Below are positions 31,831 through 42,765 of a stretch of DNA of 64,000 nucleotides, piece after piece. This stretch comes from Oegoconia quadripuncta (Eukaryota; Arthropoda; Insecta; Lepidoptera; Autostichidae). Position 1 is the first letter of the stretch; each line of letters starts with the position of its first letter. The notes beneath the pieces are model-generated. The model was not told the DNA's origin and made no database searches. It saw only the letters and a list, made by a program, of their open reading frames with translations. Both the position numbers and the translations under genes were made by a program. The DNA lies in assembly GCA_949316235.1 (NCBI GenBank), contig OX438743.1:19651771-19715770 (forward strand), in the 5' to 3' direction.

Positions 31831-32240
31831 GTCTTATATTATAATAAACACTATGTATCTCTAAGGTTTGATGGTAGAAAACTCAATCGGAGTTAAGCTC
31901 GCCTTTGTACATTTTATATACAATGCATATTTCTGTAACAATTTTGTGTACAATAAAGATATTAAGATATTTTATAATATGCTTTCTTAATAAGTTTATG
32001 TTTTAGTATCTTTAAATTTATTGAAGGGAAGATTTTGTATATGAACAGGAACCTTATTGAAAAAGTATATACATAATCCTTTGAATGAATTATTTACTTT
32101 GCGGAGGTGACTTATCTTTATTTCTTGTATTGACATCATGTTTATCACTATTTTTTTAATGACGCTATATTTCTTAAATGTTAGACACAATTTAATTAGT
32201 TTAAAACCAAAAAACTCGACAGCATTTGCATGCATTTCAC
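31831..32240 (-). pseudogene. LINE C-terminal fragment, minus strand
   Basis: A 79-codon minus frame (31996-32235) ends SFKGLCIYFFNKVPVHIQNL, then PFNKFKDT. This resembles the F-Y-N-x-(L/V)P-x-x-I-x-x-L region of the LINE C-terminal domains seen elsewhere in the window. The 3' part is eroded. Confidence 0.5.
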
Positions 32241-32412
32241 GAGCGCCATGATGAATTTTTTCCCATAAAAATGCATCCTATTACACTTCAGGGGTCAAGT
32301 CGAACCTAACGACACCATGCACTTCTAAATTGATCTAGCCGTTTGGGCTACATACATGCATTCGAAAAACATTACCCTCCTTCATTGGCCAGTCGGGTAA
32401 AAAGTATATCCA
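32213..32412 (+). repeat. Unclassified repeat Z
   Basis: Shares AACTCGACAGCATTT, CCATAAAAATGCATCCTATT and GGGTAAAAAGTA with 33853-34315 (two units) and 37380-37610 (reversed). Non-coding; class unknown. Confidence 0.5.
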
Positions 32413-32589
32413 CATTTACAAAAAGTAAACACCGTCTAGTGCATCGGTGTGTTGCGTGTCTTGAAGTCGCTGGCGACGTCACCTCGCTGACCAGCGAGGC
32501 TTACTCGTTAGAGTAGATAGTTAAGCACCAGCTTGGTCGCCGGTAGCGTGGACCAGCCTGGTCGACAGAACCTTTACGAGGGCCAATAT

Positions 32590-32870
32590 AAATAAATATC
32601 CTTAGACATACACACAGCACCATCTAGTTCCACAGTAAGCGAGTATAAGTTTGTGTTGTGGATACCAGATGGTTGATATACTACATAAATACATTTTTTT
32701 TTGTAAATAAATACTGGATAGTGTCCCTGTCAGCGAAACCAACGGTTACGGGTGCGAATCCCGCGACGGATAAATGTTTGTGTTATGAATATTATATAAG
32801 TAATTGTAAAAGTATTAAAATTTGTGTTGAATTATATTCAGCGACATATTTGCATGCCTGAAAAGACTAA
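32590..32870. mobile_element. SINE C fragment (minus) joined to SINE B fragment (plus)
   Basis: Bases 32595-32705 are the 3' half of SINE family C reversed (CAGCACCATCTAGTTCCACA). They are followed without a gap by the SINE B head without its first bases (TGGATAGTGTCCCTGTCAGC, then GTGCGAATCCCGCG, a degenerate box B). A composite of two truncated SINEs. Confidence 0.6.
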
Positions 32871-33176
32871 GTGTGAGAAACTTACTACCAATATTACCAC
32901 CAATGCAATGTAACCACACTTAAAGCAAATAAAGATATTCTATTCTATTCTATTCTAAGTTTTGTCATCAGTTACCTAGGGGGCTAGGTAAGATAAATTT
33001 GTTAGTCTAGTGGCCTTAACTGTCGAAGTTTAGTTCGCTTTGGGAGTAACTTGTGTTAATGATTACCGTCTAACTACAGTACTTCATAGATAACCAGTAA
33101 GTCGGTTAGACCGTGTCGTTATATATAAAGACTAAAACTTTTTTTTTTGTTCTCACAAAAAGGAAGAAACAGTAAT
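32871..33176. other. LINE tail and unrecognised sequence
   Basis: AAAGCAAATAAAGATATTCT followed by (ATTCT)n at about 32925-32957 is a plus-strand LINE tail. The rest is unassigned. Confidence 0.4.
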
Positions 33177-33437
33177 TGACGACCTGTTTGGTGTAGTGGT
33201 TAGAAACTCTGCTACTATACCAAATGGTCGCGGGTTCGAATCCCGCTAGGGGCATATGTTTATATGATGAATACAGACATGTGTTCCCGAGTTATGGACG
33301 TTTTTCATTTATACATGTATTTATTTACAAAAAAAATGTATTTGTGTAGTTTATCAACCATCTGGTAACCATAACACAAGCCTAGATGCTTATTGTGGAC
33401 CCAGATGGCGCTGTGTGTTTGTGCAAAGACATTTATA
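33177..33437 (+). mobile_element. SINE family C, complete
   Basis: TTGACGACCTGTTTGGTGTA head, box B GGTTCGAATCC (exact consensus), body and terminal CCAGATGGCGCTGTG. Confidence 0.8.
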
Positions 33438-33467
33438 AGACATTCATTTCATTTATAGTAATGCTAG

Positions 33468-33710
33468 TTTTTTTTTATACACAATGAGGTAGCGCGTAAT
33501 CGCAACTGATGTTAAGTGAAGATGAGGCGGAGGTGGAAGCGCCCTCATTCGGAACTTATCTCAAATAGCCAAAACACGACAACGCTATCGCTGATTGCCG
33601 GCAGACTTAGATAGGATGGTGGTATCTAATGCACCCAATTAAACCGGGTACTAAACAAGACCTCCGTATTGCAAACCGTACTTTATTTACATTGAGCCAC
33701 GGAGACGGTT
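33468..33710 (-). mobile_element. SINE family A, diverged, minus strand
   Basis: A T run, then ATACACAATGAGGTAGCG and GTTAAGTGAAGATGAGGCGG, to CCACGGAGACGG. Internally deleted, including most of box B. Confidence 0.65.
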
Positions 33711-33852
33711 AAAAAGGTAAGTACATACATTCATTTAATTATAAGTACCGAAAACATGTCCTTTCGGCTGCTCTTAGGTGATTGGCAGAAATCCCTTAAT
33801 AGGATAAGTCCGCCTTTGTACCAACTTGTGCGTTCCAATTATATTATTATTA

Positions 33853-34315
33853 ACAATTAAGTATTTAAAAACCAAGAAACTTGGCAGCTTATTTTGTATT
33901 TTGCGTACACAGACCAATAATGTGTTTATTGGTCTGTGTTTGCGTACGACATTCTGGACTTTTACCATAAAATGTATCCTATGATACATCCAGGTATCAA
34001 TGAATAACAGGTATAAAGACACCTTTAAATACTTAATAACTATTTAAGTATTTAAAAACCCGACAGCAAATTTTGTATTTTTTCGGACGCCATGTTGATT
34101 TTATACCATAAAATGTATCCTATGATACACCCCGGTATCAAGACGAATAACAGGTATAAAAACACCATGCATTTCAAAAATAGTCAAGCCACTTAGGCTA
34201 TAGGACGCGCCAGAATAAACGGAAATTTTCTGTCATCTGTAATATTTTGGTGCGAGAATACACATACATACAAACACTCTAAAACACTACCGTCCTTTCG
34301 GGTCGGGTAAAAAGT
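33853..34315 (+). repeat. Two tandem units of repeat Z
   Basis: Unit 1 from ~33853 and unit 2 from ~34046 both carry TTTTGTATTTT, then TACCATAAAATGTATCCTAT, GATACA and AACAGGTATAAA. The outer end has CTTTCGGGTCGGGTAAAAAG. Between them, ACAGACCAATAA and TTATTGGTCTGT form a local inverted repeat. Confidence 0.55.
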
Positions 34316-35773
34316 AAAAACATGATTTGTTAGCAATTTGCAGAGATTAGTTTTTCTGAGATCTTCGATGTCGGAGAAAGGCTGTGTTACAGATCACTAT
34401 TGAATATGAAATGCAATTCTCAGGCTGAAAAAAATGTCGGAGTATTGTCAGTATCAGTATTATTTCGTACAAGCGTATTACTGTTCCCTAATTCCGTACA
34501 CTTTCTCGGCAATAACTCCTGTATAGTTAGAAACAACAGCGCTACTACTAATCGCATAAAGGTAAACAGGTCGCGGGACATTTCACGTCATGCCGTGTGC
34601 TACCTTGGGCTCCAAAATTATTTAAGAACGAAGAAAAAGGGGTGTGAGGCCGTAAACAATCATTTCCTCTCTCTCTTCTGCAAATGGATTCCAATTCGAT
34701 TTGGTGATGCAGATCCTCGGCGAGTGCAATATGTCGGAGATGTGATAGTATGTAAGTAGCTTTAGGTTTACGGCAACGTTGCGTGGAGGAAATAGCTTAT
34801 GGTTAGACTCTAGCATGTAGGTAGCTCACTGCGATCTGGCACTGTCCATGGTGTATTTCTATTGTGGTGGTGGGTTGGTTCTCTTGTTTATTACCGAAAC
34901 AATAAAATAAAAACACGAAAATGAAGTTTCTTGGGAGTTTAGTTAACATACCGAACATTAGCACTAAGTTGTTCGAATCTTCATTCATGATGTGATTAAC
35001 CATGGCATGAAACTCCCTTCTACCGCCAGTCTTGAATCATACAATTTTGGGATCTTCTAGAGCAGGGTGAAGAGGCATTGTCCGTTATGTCCACATATGT
35101 GTCTGACTCCAAATGTATGTATAGGTATGCTACCAGAAAAATGGTGGTCAAAGTAAATACGGTATTCAGTTCACGAAGGTTTCGCTTATATTGTCTGTAA
35201 CACAAAGGTCTCTATAGCTAGGTACACTAACTTATATAGGCTAATATGAAATAGCGCGGTGCGCGTGCGATCTGTGGGGCGAGCGGAGGACGACTGGCGA
35301 ACGTTGTTCCGCCCCGACATGTGAGGCATTCGGAGTACCTACGTATGTACCCCTACAGCATCTACGAGATCGCCTGCTTCATCTTCGACCACATCGTCAC
35401 TTTACATTAGGTGAGATTGTGGTATAGTCACTCATAAAAAAGAGTAGTTGTGTTACTGTCTGTTTAGTCAATAGCTGTACGTCTACCATCATCCAACCGG
35501 TAAGCTCAGCCGATTACCGGTAATGGAAAATTATTAATTCATCCGTTTGCTGAAGTTAAACCGATAATTATTTTGATGTTGGTAATTATCTACTCCACCC
35601 AAACGCCGTAACGCGGTCGGCGAAATACGGTATAGAGTCAGTTAGAGATAGGTTCGTATGTGTTTGTTGTGCTGTTTAGTTTCGGCACTCAAATAAAATA
35701 GAACCAACACGTCTCTTCCCGTGGGTATATGGGAATTTACACCAAAATCATAAATAGATTTAATTTCAACGGC
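34316..35773. other. No recognised feature
   Basis: A 119-codon plus frame (34400-34759) and smaller frames show no recognisable motif. A short SINE A-like 3' fragment lies near 35380-35440 (CATCTTCGACCACATCGTCA). Confidence 0.35.
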
Positions 35774-36114
35774 GATGGGCCTTTGGCTCAATGTAAACAA
35801 CATTGGACTTATGATTCGGTGGTCGCGGGTTCGATCCCCAGCGTGGTACATGTTTAAGTACTCGGTTTGGTTGATGGTAGGGCATTTTAAATGTCCGCCT
35901 GGCTAGATATCACCATCTTATCTAAATCTGCCGCCAAGCAACAATGTTAATAGCATTGTTGTGTTCCGGTTGTCAGAGATAAGATAGCCAGTCCCCCAAA
36001 TGTGTTGGGGTTTCCGGGTCAGTACGCTTCCACCTTCGTCCTCATCTTCACTTAACATCAGGTGTGATTGAGGCCAAGTACCAACACGTTGTGCATAAAA
36101 AAAAAAAAAAAAAA
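35774..36114 (+). mobile_element. SINE family A, complete
   Basis: Head TTTGGCTCAATGTAAACAAC, box B GGTTCGATCCC, full body and a 19-base A tail. Downstream sequence (36115-36165) matches repeat X. Confidence 0.8.
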
Positions 36115-36164
36115 CTATCTATTTCACTTACCTAATATGACCTATTATTTCCTTACGATAAAAA

Positions 36165-36377
36165 CCCATCCGGTATGTAGAACATACCCTGGATTAACCT
36201 TTGAAAACCCGCTGGCACCCCCTGTTGCCAGTTCACCTTGTGAATTGAATCATTGGGAATCAAGAACTTAAGACATAGGATGTTTTCTATTTCAATAAAG
36301 TAAGTAGTTCCCGCGGGATAAACAAATTTCAGCGATAAATTTATCCCACACAGGCGAAGCCGCGGCCAGACAGCTAG
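36165..36377 (+). mobile_element. LEP1-type Helitron fragment
   Basis: CCGGTATGTAGAACATACCC, later AAGTAGTTCCCGCGGGATAA, and the 3' end GGCGAAGCCGCGGCCAGACA, GCTAGT. The 5' part is missing and about 65 bases of other sequence interrupt it. Confidence 0.6.
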
Positions 36378-36429
36378 TTATGACATAGTTCGTGCGTTCA
36401 TTTCGCAATGTTTCATGGCAGGATTTGCC

Positions 36430-36680
36430 TTCATCGTCATCATATCAGCCACAGGAAGTCCACTGCTGATTATGGGCCTCGCTCATAGATTCCAGCGACT
36501 TAATTAGGTTGCCTGGCGAAGCGCTAGTTGGTATCATCATTCTTCGAGCTATCTGTCCACTGCCACTTAACGTACTATTCCTCTGGGCTATATCGGCATC
36601 TTCTTTCTTCTAGGGATTTCTTAATTCCTGATTCGATCTCGTAGCGAAACGCTGAGCGTCGCCCTCTGCATAGCTAGTTG
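36430..36680 (-). pseudogene. RTE-type LINE C-terminal fragment, minus strand
   Basis: CATATCAGCCACAGGAAGTC marks the 3' end. CGATCTCGTAGCGAAACGCT and GTCGCCCTCTGCATAGCTAG are the reversed RDRIR...SVS...MEG region. Same domain as 19515-22290. Confidence 0.65.
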
Positions 36681-36800
36681 CGTTTGCTTTATTGTTGCAG
36701 ACGAATGACGCTGCTGTTAATTAACAGGCCATACTGTAATATATGACGTCCACGGGAAGGGGTGAGCAACTGCTCATCATATATAGATATGATGAGCAGT

Positions 36801-36906
36801 TGGTACATATGATTAACGAAGAAAAAAACTCCAATTCCTGCGATTTTCAAAGCTATATCCAAATTTGTTTTTTATTTGGAAAATGAAATGTTATTTCAAG
36901 GTTTCA
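36801..36906 (-). mobile_element. Fragment of the mariner-like MITE
   Basis: TTGGTACATATGATTAACGA, AGAAAAAAACTCCAATTCCT and ATTTGGAAAATGAAATGTTA match one end of the MITE, internally rearranged. It lies 390 bp upstream of the cuticle gene. Confidence 0.6.
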
Positions 36907-37236
36907 AAATGTTACTGTTTAAATAGTTTATAGTCCTGATCGAGTATTTAGTAAGGCAAGCCAGGCTTTTGGGCTTATATGAAGGTGACTCACCTATCCA
37001 AGGACTGACCACACCTGACGTTGCTTAAGTTCTCTAATCGAATTCGCCACGAATTTAGCTAATGTTACTATGTAAATCCGAGATATTACAAATATCATTG
37101 AAGTGCGTTCCGAATCAGCCCACAAAATGTTAATGCCTGATGCAACTTGCGTTAGATTTACAACATGCGGCGCGTGCGCATCCATTGTAGTACGACAGGC
37201 ACATCCTGCTGAATTTCGGCTAGGACACTCGGCATG

Positions 37237-37244
37237 TATAAATA
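37237..37244 (+). promoter_or_regulatory. TATA box of the cuticle-type gene
   Basis: TATAAATA lies 59 bases before the ATG at 37296, predicting transcription start near 37265-37270 and a 5' UTR of about 25-30 bases, typical of insect cuticle protein genes. Confidence 0.65.
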
Positions 37245-37295
37245 CCGGTGTACAGTACCAACTTTATACACTTTGTCTGAAGATATTCGAGAAAT

Positions 37296-37313
37296 ATGAA
37301 CACCTACATCACT
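37296..37313 (+). CDS. Cuticle-type gene, exon 1 (signal peptide start)
   Basis: Codes MNTYIT and stops at the strong donor ACT|GTGAGT, phase 0. The start is chosen because it follows the TATA box at the right distance and joins in frame to the hydrophobic core encoded by exon 2. Confidence 0.8.
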
Positions 37314-40300
37314 GTGAGTTATTTTGTTTATTTTTGAAAGGGTTCTGTATCATTTGATAAAAATAAGGGCACAGTCGCGCCCCGCCATTTTGTATTTTTC
37401 CCCGACTGACCCAGAAAGGAGTGTAATATGTTTCAGGTGTATGTATTTCTATGTTTCTCCTGTAGTCTAAACGGCGTAATCGATTTCAAAGTGTTAGAAC
37501 AGGATGCATTTTATGGTAAAAAATCCAACATGGTGGCCGCTAAATACAAAATGGCGTCTGTTTCCAAGCATTTAAGGGAATAGTTTAACGGTTTTTGAAA
37601 TAGTTGTATTAGTTCCTTCTTTATATGCAGTCGGGTTTGTTTTGTTTCTAAATATACTATATATCATTATAATGATATAATTTAGTTTGTGTATTTGTTG
37701 TACATAATTATTTAACTGCTATACCAAAAGGTCGCGGGTTCGAATTCCCGCAAAGGGCATAATGTTTGTATGATGAATACTGACAAGTACACTTGTACAC
37801 CAGAGTTATGTATGTTTTTATTTTTAATATGTATCAAGGTATTTACAAAAAAAAGTATTTGTGTAGTACTTATATCAACCATCTCGTCTTCATAATACAA
37901 GCCTAGTTGCTTAGTGTGGAACTAGATGGCGCTGTGTGGATCTCCAAGGATATTTATGTCTATATAAATATTATTAATCATTTAATATTATAACGAAGTT
38001 CTTTTGCGGATTACAGTTGGCTTGCCTGTTGGCGGTAGCTGCCGTAGCGCAGGGCAGCGCGATCGGAGGCCTCGGCTATGGATACGGCCTTGGGTATGGC
38101 CTCGGATATGGTTATGGCGGATATGGTAAGATGTATACCTACTTGTATAATAATATAGACGACGGATATTTTGCCAACCGTATAAAAAAATCCGGGACAA
38201 ACAATTTCGTCTGCGAGTTTTGAAGACAACTAAATAACTGCGTTGTTTTTGAAGTACTGTATATTGTATATATTTTAGACGGCCGGTTGGTGTAGTGGAT
38301 AGTGACCCTGTCTGCGAAACCAACGGTTGCGGGTTCGAATCCCGCGAGGGGTAAATGTTTGTGTGATGAATACGAACATTTATTCCAGAGTCTTGGATGT
38401 TTATATAAATATTTATGTATGTTTATCCGTTATCTAGTTTCCATAGCACAAGCTTTGCTTAGTTTGGGACTAGATGATTGGTGTAAGTGACCGAAATATT
38501 TGTTATTATTATTATTTATTAATTATCAGTGTGACCTTAATTGCGTCTTATAAGATATACCTACTATACTATGTACCTATCTGCTGAAATCATTTTCTAA
38601 AAAAAATAATAAATTGCTACTTTATATTTTCCAAAAATTGTTTATTGAGGCGAACATTTTGACCTCGTGCAAATTTTTCAAGAGTGCAAAGAAGTTATTG
38701 ATTGATTTTGTTAGAAAATTTGTACTAAATATATTCTACGATGCAATGAAGTTTACAGTGGTAATTTTAATTTAATAGTGTACGTTTTATAACTAAGTAC
38801 CTGTACTATACCGGATGAAATTTTTTTATTAGAAGGAAAATTTAATTTTTTTCTGAAAACCATCATCGAATAAAGCATTAAATGTGTCATTTGACGGTCG
38901 CATTTGTAGCCTATTCCACATAATTAAACCATTAATTTTTTTTTTTTTACAATTAAATGAACATATTTATTTAAAAACAGTAACAAATAAAGAGATGGAA
39001 TTTAAATATAAACTAGAACAACGGTAAAAAAATTGGGGCCGCGAGGCAAGGTACCCAAAACGCTGGCGGCGTTTCCTCGTTGTATCCAGATACTTAAGCG
39101 TTGGGCGAGGAAACAACCAGCTCTCGGGTCACCAGTGACATCGACTAAGCGCTTTGAAATATCAAAGAAAAATTTAAGAGCGCCCGGCCCCCAAGGACCT
39201 AAAGTTTCGACTCCGAAAGCTAGGAAAATGTATTCGGAACCGATGTCTCTATATTTGTTAATATTGATGTTTTCCGCCGTCTCGGCGGCTGCACCTGGCC
39301 TCCTTGAGGGGCGAGAGTGTAAACACAAGTGGCATCATACTTTCAACCATTAAATTAAATAAATGAAGAAAAATTGGAGAAAATATGAGTTCTAAATAAA
39401 TTTCGCATGACAGGAACTCTACGAATCCCGCCAGTCGCATATCAAACACCGGTCGCCGCGTGTGTTTTTGAAAAATAATAATTAAACTACCTATGCCAAT
39501 AACTTAACATCAGGTGTGATTGAGGTCAAGTACGAACCCGTCGTGCATAAAAAAAAAAAAAAAAAACTTCTATTTCACCTACTTAATAATATGCCCTATT
39601 TTTTCCTTACGTTAAAAAACTGTAAAAAAACGGTAAAAATCGCCTCCGTGGTTCAATGTAAACAACATGGGGTTTACTATTCGGAGAGTTCAATCCCCAG
39701 CGGGGTACATGTAAGTACTCGGTTTGGTTGGCGGTAGGGCATTTTAAATGTCCGCCTGGCTAGCTACCACCATCTTATCTAAATCTGCCGTCAAGCAGCA
39801 ATGTAATTGTGGTGTTCCGGTTGTCAGACATAAGGTAGCCAGTCCTCCAAATGTGTTGGGGTTCCTAGGTCAGTACGCTTCCACCTTCGACCTCATCTTC
39901 ACTTAACATCAGGTGTAATTGATGGTCAAATCAGGTGAGGTTTGTAAAGCAAACTACCGATTTGTGAGAGAACATTTTAATTCTATCACTGTAAAGTACT
40001 CTATCCATTAGCAAAAAATTTGAAACTTTAAGGATTATAATAAGTAAACGTCATTCGTTTACTTATACTATAAGCCGAGGTTCATGCCCTGTGCGCCCTT
40101 AGGCCGCCGGGCCGGTTGCAAAACACTTTTTTATGCATATTTTAGGCATTTTAATACAAGTGTTTCAAAGTGTACGTTAAATAATCGTTCCCGGTAGTTT
40201 TTAATTAAAGGCAGTCGTTAGGCCAAACCTACAGGGGCCTCTTTAAACTAACTATCAGGTGGCCACTAGTCCTTTTTTTATGCACAACGGGTTAGCGCTT

Positions 40301-41419
40301 GATCTCAATCACACCTGACGTTAAACGAGGCCGAAGGTGGAAGCGTACGATCTTATTTGGAGGACTGGCTATCTTATCTCTGACAACCGGAACACAGCTG
40401 CTATTAACATTGCTGTTTGTGAATTGAGAACTAAATATGTCCTCCACTGGGGATCGAACCCGCGAAACCCGATTCGTAAACCCCATGTTTTTTGCATTGA
40501 GATACGGAGGAGGTTGAAAGTTAAAAAATTTGCCCACATAAGCATAATTTGTCCAATCATATCATGGTATCCGTGTGCGCCACTCTGATACGGGATATGG
40601 CCATTTCCACCTCAAATTGGTTTATTTCCGATTATCAAAGGAGAGATGGAGGGGTTCACAACTAGATACGTAGCTTGATACGACACGACTAATGATACGG
40701 ATATGGTGATCAGATCGGGCAAATGATATATGTGTAGACAAGGTTAACACAAATTCATCAATCCAAATCTCTAAATCTGCCGCCAAGCAGCAATGTTGAT
40801 AGCATTGTTGTGTTCCGGTTGTCAGAGATAAGATACCCAGTCCCCCAAATATGTTGGGGTTTCCGGGTCAGTACGCTTCCACCTCGACCTCATCTTCACT
40901 TAACATCAGGTGTGATTGAGGTCTAGTACCAACCCGTTGTGCATAAAAAAAAACCACACTGGAGCCGCGTGGTAAATTCATACCTGTACCCAAACAGTGG
41001 GAAAGTGTAAGGCTGAAGATGATGTGTAATACGAAGTCCCTGTTATCTAATCTGTGGTTATAACCTCATGCTCTTACGTTCCAGGTGTAGGAGCACCTTT
41101 GCTCTCCAGCTCCGTCTATAGCGCCCCCATACTCGCCCCCGCAGCCATCTCCACCGCCAACGTTGTGAAAGCCGCCCCCATCCCAGTCATCAGGACAATC
41201 GCCGCCCCCATTTACACCGCTCCTATAATTAAAACTGTCGCTCCTGTAGCCGTTGGCTCTTGGGGATACGGAGGATATGGTCTCGGCGGATACGGAGGAT
41301 ACGGACTTGGCGGATATGGGGGATACGGTGGATGGGGAGGTTACGGTGCTGGATGGGGAGGTTACGGTGCTGGATGGGGAAGTTATGGTGCTGGATGGGG
41401 AGGTTACGGCAAACACTAA
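37296..41419 (+). CDS. Secreted Gly/Tyr-rich cuticle-type protein (three exons)
   Basis: Exons 37296-37313, 38017-38125 and 41085-41419 join in frame (phases 0 and 1, all GT-AG) to 153 residues. The start MNTYIT plus LACLLAVAAVAQGSA forms a clean signal peptide with cleavage likely after Gly-Ser-Ala. The mature protein has an IGGLGYGYGLGYG segment and a central Ala/Pro/Val/Ile part with spaced AAPI, APIYTAPI and KTVAPVAV. The C-terminal half is Gly-Tyr-Gly and Gly-Trp-Gly repeats (GYGAGWGGYGAGWGSYGAG) ending GYGKH. I see no chitin-binding R&R motif, so it fits the low-complexity glycine-rich cuticle protein group rather than CPR. A signal peptide split by intron 1 after about six residues is the usual layout of insect cuticle genes. 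TATA and ATTAAA signals flank it. Introns carry SINEs and a LINE. A structural role in the exoskeleton is inferred. Confidence 0.85.
37380..37610 (-). repeat. Repeat Z copy, minus strand
   Basis: AGAACAGGATGCATTTTATG, GTAAAAAATCCAACATGG and AAATACAAAATGGCG are the reverse of the repeat Z landmarks at 33853-34315. Intron 1 of the cuticle gene. Confidence 0.5.
37713..37960 (+). mobile_element. SINE family C, 5'-truncated
   Basis: It begins at ACTGCTATACCAAAAGGTCG, lacks box A, has GGTTCGAATTCC (box B with an inserted base), and ends AACTAGATGGCGCTGTG. Intron 1 of the cuticle gene. Confidence 0.75.
38017..38125 (+). CDS. Cuticle-type gene, exon 2
   Basis: The acceptor GGATTACAG precedes TTGGCTTGCCTG. 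Exon 2 codes LACLLAVAAVAQGSAIGG, then LGYGYGLGYGLGYGYGGY, and ends within a Gly codon at TATG|GTAAGA. Confidence 0.85.
38278..38522 (+). mobile_element. SINE family B, complete
   Basis: Head GGCCGGTTGGTGTAGTGGAT (box A-like) and GGTTCGAATCC (exact box B). The tail ends CCGAAATATTTGTTATTATT. Intron 2 of the cuticle gene. Other copies: 43780-44010, 58082-58316, and split copies at 58944-59896 and 61733-62390. Confidence 0.85.
38930..39400 (-). pseudogene. LINE 3' end with conserved C-terminal motif, minus strand
   Basis: A reversed poly(A) at 38938-38950 precedes a 108-codon minus frame (39002-39328) reading FGVETLGPWGPGALKFF, then ISKRLVDVTGDPRAGCFLAQ and IQRGNAASVLGTLPRG. This is a C-terminal signature I recall from a widespread animal LINE group. 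5'-truncated, frame preserved. Intron 2 of the cuticle gene. Confidence 0.75.
39502..39566 (+). mobile_element. SINE family A 3' stub
   Basis: ACTTAACATCAGGTGTGATT to CGTGCAT plus an A tail: only the last ~45 bases of the SINE. It sits inside repeat X; the unoccupied arrangement can be seen in reverse at 47560-47600. Confidence 0.7.
39641..39931 (+). mobile_element. SINE family A, box B damaged
   Basis: Head CGCCTCCGTGGTTCAATG. The box B region is shortened (GGAGAGTTCAATCCCC) and the 3' end is lost after GGTGTAATTGATGG. Intron 2 of the cuticle gene. Confidence 0.75.
40140..40262 (+). repeat. Tail of the 5S-derived SINE family, headless
   Basis: CAAGTGTTTC, AATCGTTCCCGGTAGTTTTT, AATTAAAGGCAGTCGTTA and CTACAGGGGCCTCTTTAAAC follow the order of 2347-2460. 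The 5S-like part is not present. Confidence 0.5.
40273..40516 (-). mobile_element. SINE family A, internally deleted, minus strand
   Basis: A T run, ATGCACAACGGGTTAGCG, and the head complement GGGGATCGAACCCGCG to GATACGGAGGAGG. The central part (GGTGGTAGC region) is deleted. Confidence 0.75.
40771..40953 (+). mobile_element. SINE family A, 5'-truncated
   Basis: It begins within the body at CTAAATCTGCCGCCAAGCAG and continues to GTTGTGCAT plus A tail, without the tRNA head. Intron 2 of the cuticle gene, 130 bp before exon 3. Confidence 0.8.
41085..41419 (+). CDS. Cuticle-type gene, exon 3
   Basis: The acceptor TACGTTCCAG completes the split Gly codon. Exon 3 codes VGAPLLSSSVYSAPILAPA onward, through the Gly-Tyr/Gly-Trp repeats, to GYGKH and TAA at 41417. 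The near-identical 27-nt GGTTACGGTGCTGGATGGGG-type repeats at 41340-41405 could vary in number. Confidence 0.85.
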
Positions 41420-41500
41420 GTTAACTCTTCAGACGAAGTTACTGTGAAAAGTCCAAATTATTCCTTCCGTTCTCCTTCAATTGGTTGAAGCACACTAGTC

Positions 41501-41506
41501 ATTAAA
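41501..41506 (+). terminator. Polyadenylation signal ATTAAA
   Basis: ATTAAA lies 82 bases after the stop of the cuticle-type gene and is followed by a GT-rich stretch (GTTTGGTGTTTATT) suitable as a downstream element. Confidence 0.6.
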
Positions 41507-41595
41507 GCATATTCACTATAGTTTGGTGTTTATTTCGTAGTTGATATGAAATGAAAGAAACGTTTGTATAATAAGCATTGGCATCCCCTATTTCT

Positions 41596-41935
41596 ACAGC
41601 GACCGGTTGGAAACGGCCTGTATCCAGCGACTTCCCGCGACATCCACATGGTGGATGAAGGTACTATGCTGCGTTTGCCGGTGTCTGATCTACACTCAAG
41701 AACTTTAATGCCAAACCATCAGTTCTTCGAGCTATGTGCCCTGCCCACTTCAACTTGTTAATCCGCTGGGCTATGTCGGTGACTTCCGAGCTTTACGAAT
41801 TTTTTCATTCCTGATTCAATCTCGTAGTGAAACGCCGAGCGTCACCCTCTCCATAGCTCGTTGCGAAACCTTGACCTTTCTTATGAGGACCTTAGTGAGA
41901 GACCGTTTCTATGCCATAAGTCATACTGGTAACAC
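41596..41935 (-). pseudogene. RTE-type LINE C-terminal fragment, minus strand
   Basis: TTCCTGATTCAATCTCGTAG, AACGCCGAGCGTCACCCTCT and CCATAGCTCGTTGCG are the reverse of the RDRIRNE...MERV region. GACCGGTTGGAAACGG marks the opposite side. Frame broken. Confidence 0.65.
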
Positions 41936-42765
41936 ACATTGATTAAAGACTTTCGTCTTTAAATAGTGAGGTATTATGGATGTGAAGACTAACGCTGCCC
42001 ATCCGAGTTGGATTCGACGATTAGACTCTCGAAGTTGGACCAATCCAATCAGATCTTTTTTTCTTAGGTAGAGGTATGCTTCCACTACTTCGAGAATACC
42101 TAATTAAATGTAAAGGCGAAAGTACATTAATTATTAACTAATATGTGATACAAATAAAAGGATTATAAAATAATTTAGAGTAATGTAGCTGCTGTAAAGA
42201 GGCATTGTCAGTCTGCATAAAAAGTAGCTGCTGTAAATGGGCATTGTCAATTTCCTTATGAGTTCCCAACCTTTCCTAGGAGTTCCCAACTGACATTTAT
42301 GTGGACTGTGGACACGACACAGGTATTCGCCATAATTTTAGCTATAGGTACGTCTGACAAACTGTGAAGCAGAACTTTAAGCCATGGCTATTCACGTTTG
42401 GGGAGGATCCGATCAGCCGTCATTCCACTTGAAAATATTTGCATTTAATCATTAATAATTGGCCGTTTCACTCGATTGCGATTGCGATCTTACATAGCTT
42501 ATGTATTATCTTCTTAAGTGAATGAACTTGAGTACCTAGCATAAGCAGCCATCAAATTTCCATTCCCGGTTCACAGATTCAACGATTCAACTATGGATAC
42601 AGTGAGGTTCAAAAGCACATAACCCACTCAAAATGCAATATTATTCGTAGTAGATAGTTGCCTTAAGTAGGTACAGAGGTGTTTGGTAAGGTCCATATCG
42701 TTTGAAAAGGTTCTGGATATGAAGTAATGAACCAGATTGTACGTATGTTATTCACTATCGAAAAT
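41936..42765. other. No recognised feature
   Basis: Non-coding. GTAGCTGCTGTAAA occurs twice (42185, 42227) as a short direct repeat. Confidence 0.35.

Noticed and set aside
34400..34759. 119-codon plus ORF
   Set aside because: No motif, signal peptide or splice context. Length is within what chance gives in this window.
41066..41416. 116-codon minus-strand ORF
   Set aside because: Antisense shadow of cuticle-gene exon 3, whose plus-strand splice sites, signal peptide and composition are convincing.
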